8,259 bases of DNA from Desulfuromonadaceae bacterium (GTDB taxonomy: Bacteria > Desulfobacterota > Desulfuromonadia > Desulfuromonadales > Geopsychrobacteraceae). The translations under genes and the position numbers were made by a program. The stretch lies in NCBI GenBank assembly GCA_013138655.1, contig WTCI01000086.1:1-8259 (forward strand), given 5' to 3'. The notes under the pieces were generated by a model. That model saw nothing but the letters and a program-made list of their open reading frames with translations. It ran no database searches and was not told where the DNA came from. Positions 1 to 5,550 of the stretch are shown here, in pieces; within the stretch, counting starts at the first letter, position 1, and the number at the start of each line of letters is the position of its first letter.

Positions 1-1
1 T

Positions 2-67
2 CCCGCGTTGTTCAAGTACTACCGGGAGGCTCCGAAGGAAATCTTTGTGAAGGCGGAGAACAAATAG
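2..67 (+). CDS. C-terminal end of an unidentified protein (partial)
   Basis: Reading from base 2 gives 21 codons ending in TAG at 65-67. The peptide begins PALFKYYREAPKEIF and ends VKAENK. The 5' part lies outside the window. The tail is hydrophilic, with mixed charge, and has no recognisable motif, so no function is assigned. It runs in the same direction as the next gene, but a gap of about 200 bp with its own hairpin and a possible promoter makes a shared operon unlikely. It could also be a chance open frame, since only 21 codons are visible. Confidence 0.4.
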   Translation, partial: PALFKYYREAPKEIFVKAENK

Positions 68-160
68 GTTCCCAACGAATAAGGATAGATAGCGCGAGGA
101 ACGGGAAAGATAGAATGTCCCCTTGGGTTCCAGTTGTGCCGTGCCGCCTATTTGCTTTCT

Positions 161-187
161 CATGAAGTTGTCCACAACTTAATCATG
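161..187. repeat. Inverted repeat with a DnaA-box-like centre
   Basis: Bases 165-180 read AAGTTGTCCACAACTT, a 7-bp perfect dyad around CC. The flanks CATGA (161-165) and TCATG (183-187) extend it across a short bulge. The centre TTGTCCACA differs by one base from the DnaA box TTATCCACA. It could be an operator for the cytochrome gene downstream or a small hairpin. No T-tract follows, so it is not an intrinsic terminator. Confidence 0.4.
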
Positions 188-220
188 CTTCTGGACAGTG
201 GTGGGGAAAGGGATTAAAAT

Positions 221-226
221 TATAAT
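221..226 (+). promoter_or_regulatory. Possible -10 element of the cytochrome gene
   Basis: TATAAT lies 48 bp upstream of the start codon, in the only AT-rich stretch of this spacer. There is no convincing -35 at 16-19 bp. The nearest candidate, TGGACA at 192-197, is 23 bp away, which is too far for a normal sigma-70 promoter. An activator-dependent promoter is possible. Confidence 0.3.
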
Positions 227-273
227 CGTTCGAAAATGGAAATTCTTTTAAAATCTATTTAAGGGAGGAAAAT

Positions 274-738
274 GTGAGAGCTTTTCTGATTGTCTTTTTA
301 GTGTGCGGGTTTTTGCTTGCCGGGTGTGAACAGGAAAAGGTTGCTGTGCCGACCCTGGAGCAACCAGCACCGCAGGTCAAACCTTCCGTGGAGCAGCAGG
401 TAAAGGAATCGGCTGGCGAGGTGGTTGAGGTGGGAACACAGTTGCTCACGGAAACAGAGGTTGCTGAGGTTGCTGAGGTCGCTGAGGTCGCTGAGGTCGC
501 TGAGGTCGCTGAGGTCGCTGAAGTGCAGCTGTCGCAGACGCTGGTGATCGAAAACGACAGAGGAGCTGTGACCCTGACCCATGCCGATCATGCCCAGCGT
601 TATGGTTGCCAGAGCTGTCATGGCGATGGAACCCCCGGTGCATTCGAGCTGGGGAAAGATACCGCACACAGCATGTGTAAAGGTTGTCACAGGAAACAAA
701 ATGGCCCTGTACCGTGCAATGGTTGCCACAATAAATAG
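274..738 (+). CDS. Lipoprotein-anchored triheme cytochrome c7 (PpcA-like domain) with EVA-repeat linker
   Basis: Predicted periplasmic electron carrier tethered to a membrane by lipid. The GTG start at 274 is set by GGGAGG at 263-268; the overlapping ATG at 272 runs straight into a stop. Residues 1-18 are a lipoprotein signal with lipobox LAGC and Cys18. Glu19 follows, with no Asp at +2, which by the E. coli Lol rule favours the outer membrane. Residues 19-61 are a low-complexity linker, then seven Glu-Val-Ala units (62-82). The C-terminal domain (about 88-154) carries CQSCH (112-116), CKGCH (135-139) and CNGCH (148-152). His103, His106 and His132 sit where PpcA-type c7 cytochromes place their distal ligands, so three bis-His hemes are expected. 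From memory, spacing and several residues match Geobacter PpcA, which is a soluble protein of about 70 residues; the anchor and linker are the unusual part. A terminator follows directly, so the gene looks monocistronic. Confidence 0.88.
   Translation: MRAFLIVFLVCGFLLAGCEQEKVAVPTLEQPAPQVKPSVEQQVKESAGEVVEVGTQLLTETEVAEVAEVAEVAEVAEVAEVAEVQLSQTLVIENDRGAVTLTHADHAQRYGCQSCHGDGTPGAFELGKDTAHSMCKGCHRKQNGPVPCNGCHNK
457..525 (+). repeat. In-frame 9-bp tandem repeat (GAGGTYGCT)x7 plus a partial unit
   Basis: Seven consecutive 9-bp units fill 457-519, followed by a degenerate partial unit GAAGTG at 520-525. Units 1-2 have GTT for Val and units 3-7 have GTC, so the last five are identical at DNA level. This suggests recent expansion by slippage. 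Each unit adds Glu-Val-Ala to the linker of the cytochrome lipoprotein, so changes in copy number preserve the reading frame. Confidence 0.95.
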
Positions 739-764
739 GTCATAACATCCCAACCAAATAATTC

Positions 765-800
765 AGCCGCTTCTTCCACTGGAGGGGGCGGCTTTTTCTT
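765..800 (+). terminator. Rho-independent terminator after the cytochrome gene
   Basis: AGCCGC (765-770) pairs with GCGGCT (788-793). Inside it CTTCC pairs with GGAGG (one G-T wobble) around an ACT loop. A T-rich run TTTTTCTT follows at 793-800. It lies 27 bp after the TAG stop. Confidence 0.82.
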
Positions 801-850
801 TGCCTCTGATTCCGGATTTCAATCACATGCTGACTGATCGACAAATCAAG

Positions 851-890
851 TGTCCCCGGAATTTCCAAATATGATGTCCCCGGAACTTCC
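851..890. repeat. Two direct copies of TGTCCCCGGAAYTTCC
   Basis: Copies at 851-866 and 875-890 differ at one base and are spaced 24 bp apart, just before the next gene's ribosome binding site. A weaker relative, TGTCCCCTTGGGTTCC, lies at 116-131 (11 of 16 bases). From memory, similar TGTCCCCGGAA sequences recur between genes in Geobacter relatives, sometimes near REP-associated transposases. That link is not shown by this window. Confidence 0.6.
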
Positions 891-908
891 ACTGACCAAG
901 GATGAGTT

Positions 909-1562
909 ATGAATACTCAGGGCAAATTTCTTTACTTAACCCTAATTTTTCTGCTCATTGTGAGTTCGGGGTGCGCGACAACAAAATTGAATGCCATCTG
1001 GAAAGATCCGCAATACAAAGGAAAGCTGAAAAGGGTCATGGTGGTCGGTGTTTCTGATAATGAAACAATGAGGAGGCGATTCGAAGACGATTTCGCCAGT
1101 CAGCTGAAATCGTATGGAACGGATGCAACAATCAGTTACCGCATCCTGCCCTCCACAGACATGCTGCAAAAAGAATTGGTCGAGGAGAAGGTTAAGGGGC
1201 TCGGTATCGATGCCGTCCTGATTTCCCGACTGATCGACAAGAAGACGGTGACAATTCACCACCCTGAAACAATTATCGCTCAACCCACTGGATATTACCG
1301 AAGACGGGGTCCCCACTGGCGCCGCGATTATTACAACCGTTATGACAGCTATTACGCCAACAGTTATTACCTTATAAGGAACCCGGCCTACACCAGTGAA
1401 AAAGTGGTCTTTTACATGGAAACAAACATTTACGATACGCACACAGGGGAGCTGATCTGGTCGGCCTTGTCCGAAACCGTACAATCCGGAAAATGGAACC
1501 AACAGATTGAGTCCTTCATAAAGGTCATGACCAGGAGCATGGCTGATAAGGGGCTGATCTGA
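909..1562 (+). CDS. Putative lipoprotein of unknown function (DUF4136-like)
   Basis: 217 residues. The ATG at 909 is preceded by AAGGA at 898-902. Residues 1-22 form a lipoprotein signal ending VSSGC, with Cys22 as the predicted lipidated residue and Ala at +2. The mature start has a KLNAIWKDP segment followed by a beta-strand-like KRVMVVGVS, then an RRRFEDDF helix (55-62). The overall pattern recalls small envelope lipoproteins of the DUF4136 type, but I recognise this only loosely. Residues 128-154 are strikingly rich in Tyr and Arg, with five YY pairs, and look like an inserted surface loop. The C-terminal third contains YDTHTGELIWSA, a common pattern in this kind of lipoprotein. No enzymatic motif is visible. 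It is separated from the cytochrome gene by a terminator, so it is probably transcribed on its own or with the VOC gene 81 bp downstream. Function unknown. Confidence 0.8.
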   Translation: MNTQGKFLYLTLIFLLIVSSGCATTKLNAIWKDPQYKGKLKRVMVVGVSDNETMRRRFEDDFASQLKSYGTDATISYRILPSTDMLQKELVEEKVKGLGIDAVLISRLIDKKTVTIHHPETIIAQPTGYYRRRGPHWRRDYYNRYDSYYANSYYLIRNPAYTSEKVVFYMETNIYDTHTGELIWSALSETVQSGKWNQQIESFIKVMTRSMADKGLI

Positions 1563-1592
1563 AATAGTCCATAGATCCTAACGAATCGCATC

Positions 1593-1610
1593 AAGCAGCC
1601 GGAGCTGCTT
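1593..1610. repeat. Perfect 7-bp hairpin between the lipoprotein and VOC genes
   Basis: AAGCAGC (1593-1599) and GCTGCTT (1604-1610) are perfect complements around the loop CGGA. No T-tract follows, so it is not a classic terminator. It abuts the in-frame ATG at 1611 and would bury the GGAG that could serve that ATG. This is one reason to prefer the downstream start at 1644 for the VOC protein. Confidence 0.5.
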
Positions 1611-1643
1611 ATGCTGGTGTTCGGCAACAAGAAAGAAAAAGAT

Positions 1644-2042
1644 ATGATCGCGAATACACTATCCGCATGTATCGCCACTGAGAAGGTCGAAGAATCGCGG
1701 GATTTCTACGTGAAGCACTTCGGCGCGAAGGTCACATTTGACTGCGGTTGGTACGTGAACCTGCAGATTGGGAAAGAGACATCCGAATTGCAGTTCATGG
1801 CACCACGGGAGCCAGGGCCTCCAGCGTGCAACCCGGCGGGATTGATGTACAATTTCTCGGTGGCAGATGTTGATGCCGAGCACGAGCGACTCACAGGAGA
1901 TGGACTGACTCCCGTCATGCCACTTGAAGACCACCCGTGGGGTGATCGTGGGTTTGCCATTCTCGACCCGAATGGCGTCACACTCTACATCTACTCCGAC
2001 AGGGAACCGGCAGAGGAATTCAAGCAGTACTTCAAACAATAG
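1644..2042 (+). CDS. VOC-superfamily (glyoxalase/bleomycin-resistance fold) protein
   Basis: 132 residues from the ATG at 1644, a normal size for a single VOC protein with two beta-alpha-beta-beta-beta modules. The first module holds VEESRDFYVKHFGAKV, the typical start helix. The second holds FSVADVDAEHERL and then the signature strand FAILDPNGVTLYIYS near the C-terminus (DPNG about 108-111). An ATG at 1611 is in frame and has GGAG 6 nt upstream, but it would add 11 residues of unlike sequence and its GGAG lies in a hairpin, so 1644 is preferred; its own ribosome site is only A/G-rich. The His/Glu metal-ligand set of glyoxalase I is not complete to my eye, so activity may be binding or resistance rather than glyoxalase. 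Substrate unknown. No partner gene next to it suggests a pathway. Confidence 0.82.
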   Translation: MIANTLSACIATEKVEESRDFYVKHFGAKVTFDCGWYVNLQIGKETSELQFMAPREPGPPACNPAGLMYNFSVADVDAEHERLTGDGLTPVMPLEDHPWGDRGFAILDPNGVTLYIYSDREPAEEFKQYFKQ

Positions 2043-2053
2043 CCCGAAAAAAT

Positions 2054-2078
2054 CCAGGGCGAGCTCTGGTGCTTTATT
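2054..2078 (+). terminator. Weak candidate terminator after the VOC gene
   Basis: CCAGGG (2054-2059) pairs with CTCTGG (2064-2069), with one G-T wobble and loop CGAG. A broken T-rich stretch (TGCTTTATTGCTTT) follows. The stem is short and the T-tract interrupted, so this is tentative. It begins 11 bases after the stop. Confidence 0.35.
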
Positions 2079-2129
2079 GCTTTAAGTGCAGGGAAACCCC
2101 ATTTGGTTACCCTCATCGGAACATATCGT

Positions 2130-2294
2130 TAGTGTCCCGTGCGGCTAATCCTGTCTTCTAATTCTGGCCCTTTTCGGCGCTGCCTGCGTTGCGCCAACTT
2201 GACTTAACGCACGGCTAGGCCTGCGTTGGCACTGCCTTGACAGCACCCAAAATGTCTCAGAATTCATTGACACGACTAACCGCACGGGACACTA
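2130..2294. mobile_element. MITE-like palindromic element with TA flanks (IS630/Tc1-type organisation)
   Basis: GTGTCCCGTGCGG opens the element at 2132 and its complement closes it at 2292. The outer 25 bp match at 22 positions. The complementarity continues imperfectly inward (AATTCTG, TTTT, GCTG and GCCAAC blocks), so the whole 161 bp is one long dyad. It is flanked by TA at 2130-2131 and 2293-2294, the target duplication expected of IS630/Tc1/mariner-type transposition. No transposase is encoded, so this would be a non-autonomous element mobilised in trans. A small open frame beginning inside it is not considered a gene. It sits upstream of the phosphate locus control region. Confidence 0.72.
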
Positions 2295-2385
2295 GGTCCC
2301 TCCACTTCAAATATCAAGCAACCCACAAAACAAAAACACGAGGTCACTCATTTCCCCGCTGCAATAGCGGTCTTACCTGCAGCTG

Positions 2386-2419
2386 GCAGGCAGGGTCGAT
2401 GCGCGAATCCCCAGCCTGC
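2386..2419. repeat. Hairpin downstream of the MITE
   Basis: GCAGGCAGGG (2386-2395) is complementary to CCCAGCCTGC (2410-2419) at 9 of 10 positions around a 14-nt loop. Two smaller dyads lie just upstream: CCGCT/AGCGG near 2356-2370 and CCTGC/GCAGG near 2376-2390. No T-tract follows and no gene is evident between 2295 and 2446. The role of this stretch is unknown. Confidence 0.35.
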
Positions 2420-2446
2420 TGCTTTCAACCTCACCAATAAACAGAT

Positions 2447-2485
2447 TTTACATTTCTTTAACAGCTACCTGACACTTCTCCCACA
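2447..2485 (+). promoter_or_regulatory. Candidate Pho box: four hexamers with 11-bp periodicity
   Basis: TTTACA (2447-2452), TTAACA (2458-2463), CTGACA (2469-2474) and CCCACA (2480-2485) start exactly 11 bp apart, all ending in ACA. The first two match the TT(A/T)ACA half-site known for Bacillus PhoP. On the minus strand they read TGTAA, TGTTA, TGTCA and TGTGG, related to the TGTCA core of the E. coli PhoB box, which also repeats every 11 bp. CTGACA could double as a -35. The array is 60-100 bp upstream of the pstC remnant and psiE, in a phosphate locus that carries its own phoB. No strong -10 is visible. Functional assignment is inference. Confidence 0.5.
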
Positions 2486-2514
2486 ATGATTCGCTAACCT
2501 CTCCACTGGAAACC

Positions 2515-2532
2515 GGCTGATGCCAAACAGCC
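2515..2532. repeat. Small hairpin before the pstC remnant start
   Basis: GGCTG (2515-2519) pairs with CAGCC (2528-2532) around the loop ATGCCAAA. It lies just before the GGACAGG ribosome site of the pstC remnant. A similar hairpin, GGGCT/AGCCC (3153-3157 and 3166-3170, loop GTTGCCCA), lies upstream of the intact pstC, so it may be part of the duplicated segment. Confidence 0.35.
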
Positions 2533-2545
2533 AAATGGACAGGTT

Positions 2546-2647
2546 ATGGCAAGCACCATCAAACGCGAACAAACGCTCGACAAAATCTTCTCCGGGGTCA
2601 CCTTTTCGGCGGCATTCTTGGTTCTGGCGTTTCAAGAAAGAAATTGA
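2546..2647 (+). pseudogene. pstC: 5' remnant of a second pstC
   Basis: From ATG 2546 the first 28 codons (MASTIKREQTLDKIFSGVTF, then SAAFLVLA) match the N-terminus of the intact pstC at 3223. The 84-nt stretches differ at 14 bases (83% identity), most at third positions. Homology extends upstream through AATGGACAGG and stops abruptly at 2629. The frame then reads five unrelated codons to TGA at 2645-2647, nine bases before psiE. The remnant has an ATG where the intact copy has GTG, and the same ribosome site. The mainly silent differences suggest both copies diverged while functional, so this is a relic of a paralogous or foreign pstC rather than a fresh duplication. It could still be translated as a 33-residue one-helix peptide and couple translation to psiE. 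Confidence 0.8.
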
Positions 2648-2656
2648 GATCGAAAA

Positions 2657-3121
2657 ATGATCAAAGATACAATCAAAGACGTTTCTGGGATCTGTTTTGA
2701 AACCCTCTGTCGTACCTTGCTCAGCCTGCTTCTTATGGTACTGCTGGCAGGGATAACCTTCGGGATCATACGTGCCGGGCTCGACCTACTGGCCGAAATC
2801 GGGCATCTATTCTCCACCAACGGACAGCACACAGCAATGAAAGCAATGAAGGAACTGGTCATCAACGTGCTGATGGTGCTGGCGGTCGTCGAACTGTTCC
2901 GCACGGTAAAAGCCTACTTCACTGAAGGACGAGTCAAGGTCACCTACATTATCGATACCGCACTGGTGGTCATCATCACTGAAATTATGGGGTTCTGGTA
3001 CCGCGAGATAGAGGTGGCACGAGTCGGTCTGGCCATCGCCCTGATGGTAGCTCTGATGTGCGTACGGATCATGGCAATCCGCTTTTCACCCAAACGACGC
3101 GAACTGATGGATGGCCCGTAA
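2657..3121 (+). CDS. psiE: PsiE-family phosphate-starvation-inducible membrane protein
   Basis: 154 residues with four predicted membrane segments at about 20-45, 66-85, 96-114 and 120-140, in the inner membrane. The family hallmark is the stretch from helix 2 to helix 3: VVELFRTVKAYFTEGRVKV (77-95) followed by TYIIDTALVVIITEI. In PsiE proteins this is a conserved E-L, then a charged loop with RV and a D/E-A-L strand. The E. coli member is induced by phosphate starvation through PhoB, but its biochemical role is not known. The ATG at 2657 has only a weak A/G-rich ribosome site (GAG at 2646-2648), and it starts nine bases after the stop of the pstC remnant, which may supply ribosomes by coupling. 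Its position directly before pstC and behind a candidate Pho box fits PhoB control. It appears to have arrived together with, or caused, the split of the upstream pstC copy. Confidence 0.87.
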   Translation: MIKDTIKDVSGICFETLCRTLLSLLLMVLLAGITFGIIRAGLDLLAEIGHLFSTNGQHTAMKAMKELVINVLMVLAVVELFRTVKAYFTEGRVKVTYIIDTALVVIITEIMGFWYREIEVARVGLAIALMVALMCVRIMAIRFSPKRRELMDGP

Positions 3122-3222
3122 AATTTGCCGCAAACCAGTTTGAAGTCTGGACGGGCTGTTGCCCAAGCCCTGCAAAAAATCAAACAATAAATATTTGTCA
3201 AAAAACACCCAATGGACAGGTC

Positions 3223-4158
3223 GTGGCAAGCACTATCAAGCGCGAACAAACTCTCGATAAACTTTTCTGCGGAATTACCTTTTCTGCGGCATTCCTGGTT
3301 CTGGCAATTATCGTCAGCATCTTCATTTCCCTGTTTCGGGAATCACTGACGGCAATCGATGCCTTTGGCTTTTTCGGATTCATCAGCAGTACAGCCTGGG
3401 ACCCGGTGCGGGAAGTATTCGGCGCGGCAACCACCCTGTATGGCACCCTGGTCACAACTTTGCTGGCTTTAGCTATGGCCGTTCCGGTGTCGCTCGGTAT
3501 TGCCATCTTCATTACCGAACTCTGTCCGAAATTTCTGAAACCGATCTTCGGTACCGCGATCGAACTGCTGGCCGCCATCCCCAGTATTATCTATGGGATG
3601 TGGGGGCTGTTCACCTTTGCTCCGCTGATGGGGGAATACGTTGAACCGCTGCTGCAGAGCATCTTTGAACCGATTCCCCTGATCGGTCAACTGTTCGTTG
3701 GGGTTCCCCTGGGGATCGATATCCTGACCACCAGTATTGTTCTCAGCATCATGATCACCCCCTTTATCGCCAGTATCGTCCGTGACACCTTTGCCCTGAC
3801 GCCGATCCAACTGAAGGAATCGGCTTACGGGATCGGCGCAACCCGCTGGGAAGTGATCAAGGATGTGATCATTCCCTATTCGAAAGCCGGCATCTTCGGC
3901 AGCATCATTATTGCCATGGGCCGGGCTCTGGGGGAGACGATGGCGGTCGCCTTTGTGCTGGGTAACAAGCACGCCATTGCCACGTCGCTGTTTGACGCTT
4001 CGGCAACCATTACGGTTACCCTGGCCAATGAGTTCACCGAGGCCGACACTGACCTCTATCTGTCGTCACTCTTTTACCTGGCCCTGATCCTGCTGGGGAT
4101 GAACTTTCTGCTGCTGGCCATCGCCAAAACTGTTCTGGCACGTAAAAGGAAAATCTGA
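3223..4158 (+). CDS. pstC: Phosphate ABC transporter permease PstC
   Basis: 311 residues from GTG 3223. This start is chosen because GGACAGG (3214-3220) precedes it and because the remnant copy at 2546 shows the same boundary with an ATG. The open frame upstream would overlap psiE and is unlike the family. PstC pairs with PstA to form the inner-membrane Pi channel, energised by PstB. The first membrane helix is at about 15-38, and five more follow between about 66 and 305. The cytoplasmic EAA loop that docks on the ATPase is at about 199-223 (ESAYGIGATRWEVIKDVIIP), followed by GRALGETMAV (233-242), a pattern shared by PstC and PstA. The length is typical. pstA follows after 5 nt, so the two are co-transcribed. 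No pstS is next to it. The substrate is inferred from the family and the pst/pho neighbours. Confidence 0.95.
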   Translation: MASTIKREQTLDKLFCGITFSAAFLVLAIIVSIFISLFRESLTAIDAFGFFGFISSTAWDPVREVFGAATTLYGTLVTTLLALAMAVPVSLGIAIFITELCPKFLKPIFGTAIELLAAIPSIIYGMWGLFTFAPLMGEYVEPLLQSIFEPIPLIGQLFVGVPLGIDILTTSIVLSIMITPFIASIVRDTFALTPIQLKESAYGIGATRWEVIKDVIIPYSKAGIFGSIIIAMGRALGETMAVAFVLGNKHAIATSLFDASATITVTLANEFTEADTDLYLSSLFYLALILLGMNFLLLAIAKTVLARKRKI

Positions 4159-4163
4159 AACAG

Positions 4164-5006
4164 ATGACCGAAATCGCCAAGCGTAAAATCGTCAATACCC
4201 TTGCATTAAGCCTGGCCTGCGCCGCCGCCGCACTCGGCCTGTTCTGGCTGCTTTTTATTCTGGCTGATGTGCTGCGGCATGGCATCGCCTACATCACACC
4301 GGGACTGTTCCTGAACGAAGCAGCACCTCCGGGGATGGCAGGGGGCGGTCTGAAACACGCTTTTATCGGTCAGCTGTTGATTACTTTCTTTGCGGTTCTG
4401 ATCGGTATTCCCTTGGGGATTCTGGGTGGTACTTATCTGGCTGAGTATGGCCGCCATCGCCGCATCGGGCGTTTTATCAGCACCCTTTCCGACATCATGA
4501 TCAGCGTCCCGTCGATTGTTATCGGTACCTTTGTTTACGCCGTTTTCGTCAAACCGATCGGACAGTTCAGTGGTTTTGCCGGATCGTTGGCGCTGGCGAT
4601 TATCATGATCCCGGTGGTGCTGCGAACCACTGAAGAGATGATCTCTCTGGTTCCCTGGGAGATACGCGAAGCCGCGTTTGCCCTGGGTGCCCCCTATTAC
4701 AAGGTCATTCTACAGGTCGTTTATCGGGGCGCCGCCACCGGTATCTTTACCGGCATCCTGCTGGCGATCGCGCGCATTGCCGGGGAAACAGCGCCGTTGC
4801 TCTTTACCTCATTCAACAACATGTTCCTGACCACCAATATGAATGAACCGATGCCGTCATTGACCGTCACCATTTACCAATACGCCATGGGGCCTTATGA
4901 CGACTGGCACGAAATGGCCTGGGCCGCGTCCTTTGTCATCACTATGTTTATCCTGGGGCTGACGATCCTTGGCCGACTGATTATCCGCTGGAAATACAAA
5001 CATTGA
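4164..5006 (+). CDS. pstA: Phosphate ABC transporter permease PstA
   Basis: 280 residues, the second channel subunit of the Pi importer. The first membrane helix spans about 12-34, and four to five more lie between about 67 and 275. The EAA loop is at about 169-193 (REAAFALGAPYYKVILQVVY), followed by ARIAGETAPL (203-212), the PstA counterpart of the GRALGETMAV motif of PstC. The membrane motif SVPS (114-117) corresponds to AIPS in PstC. The start at 4164 is 5 nt after the pstC stop, with AAAAGGA about 13 nt upstream acting as a rather distant ribosome site, so translational coupling to pstC is likely. The gene is complete. In most genomes pstB follows within a few bases. Here a gap of 665 bp filled by a long palindrome intervenes. 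Confidence 0.95.
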   Translation: MTEIAKRKIVNTLALSLACAAAALGLFWLLFILADVLRHGIAYITPGLFLNEAAPPGMAGGGLKHAFIGQLLITFFAVLIGIPLGILGGTYLAEYGRHRRIGRFISTLSDIMISVPSIVIGTFVYAVFVKPIGQFSGFAGSLALAIIMIPVVLRTTEEMISLVPWEIREAAFALGAPYYKVILQVVYRGAATGIFTGILLAIARIAGETAPLLFTSFNNMFLTTNMNEPMPSLTVTIYQYAMGPYDDWHEMAWAASFVITMFILGLTILGRLIIRWKYKH

Positions 5007-5101
5007 TGGCGTCGCAAAAGGTCTTGAGAAGGTTAAACAAAAAGTAACGGTTCAGCAGAATCGAACAACAGACAACCGGCGGGTCGCGTCACGCCAGACG
5101 C

Positions 5102-5131
5102 CTTCCTTTTTGTAGGCCGCCAAAAAGGAAG
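5102..5131. repeat. Perfect 10-bp stem-loop (left cassette of the long palindrome)
   Basis: CTTCCTTTTT (5102-5111) and AAAAAGGAAG (5122-5131) flank a 10-nt loop. The RNA could form a hairpin about 95 nt after the pstA stop. The following bases are A-rich, not T-rich, on the plus strand, so it would not work well as a rightward intrinsic terminator. Confidence 0.6.
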
Positions 5132-5514
5132 CAAAAATCGGCTTTTTATTTCAGCCGCCGGGCTTCGGTGGCTTCTCTTAACGAAGGGACCACATTATGA
5201 AGGCCTTGCTGCCATTCGACAGAAAGCTGAAAGGCCCCGACGAACAAGTTCGAACGGGTTAAACGGCAACGGCAGATCTTCGTAGGCTCCGCAATGCAGG
5301 GATCAACTGTTTCGTGCCAGGCCTTTAACGGCAGACAGCGGTAGCTGTTTCCATTGCTCCCACGATCATCACCGTTTAACCCGTTCGAGCGGCTTCTTGC
5401 TCGTCGGGGCCTGTCGCTTGCAGGTGCAACAGCGCGGAGGGCTGGTTTTTGATTAATGGCGGTGCAACGAAGTTGTGAAAACCTGCGACAGAAATAGAAG
5501 GCTGCTTTCTTTTG

Positions 5515-5550
5515 CTTCGTTTTCTTTGCAGCCTTTCAAAGAAAATGAAG
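5515..5550. repeat. 14-bp stem-loop (right cassette of the long palindrome)
   Basis: CTTCGTTTTCTTTG (5515-5528) pairs with CAAAGAAAATGAAG (5537-5550) around an 8-nt loop, with one G-T wobble at 5519/5546. Read on the minus strand, it has the same order of blocks as the hairpin at 5102-5131. Confidence 0.6.

Noticed and set aside
298..753. Long minus-strand frame opposite the cytochrome gene
   Set aside because: It is a shadow of the plus-strand gene. The repeated Ser-Asp-Leu in it is just the reverse reading of the 9-bp repeat.
2341..2420. tRNA-like or minus-strand coding remnant in the spacer after the MITE
   Set aside because: GGTCGATGCGCGAATCC only loosely recalls a T-arm and no acceptor or anticodon arms fit. 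The short minus-strand frames match nothing I can name.
2237..2440. 67-codon open frame on the plus strand
   Set aside because: It begins inside the palindromic MITE-like element, has no ribosome site, and its product has no recognisable pattern.
3058..3222. Extended N-terminus of PstC starting at 3058
   Set aside because: It would overlap the end of psiE by 64 bp, and its sequence is unlike PstC. The remnant copy and the ribosome site both point to GTG 3223.
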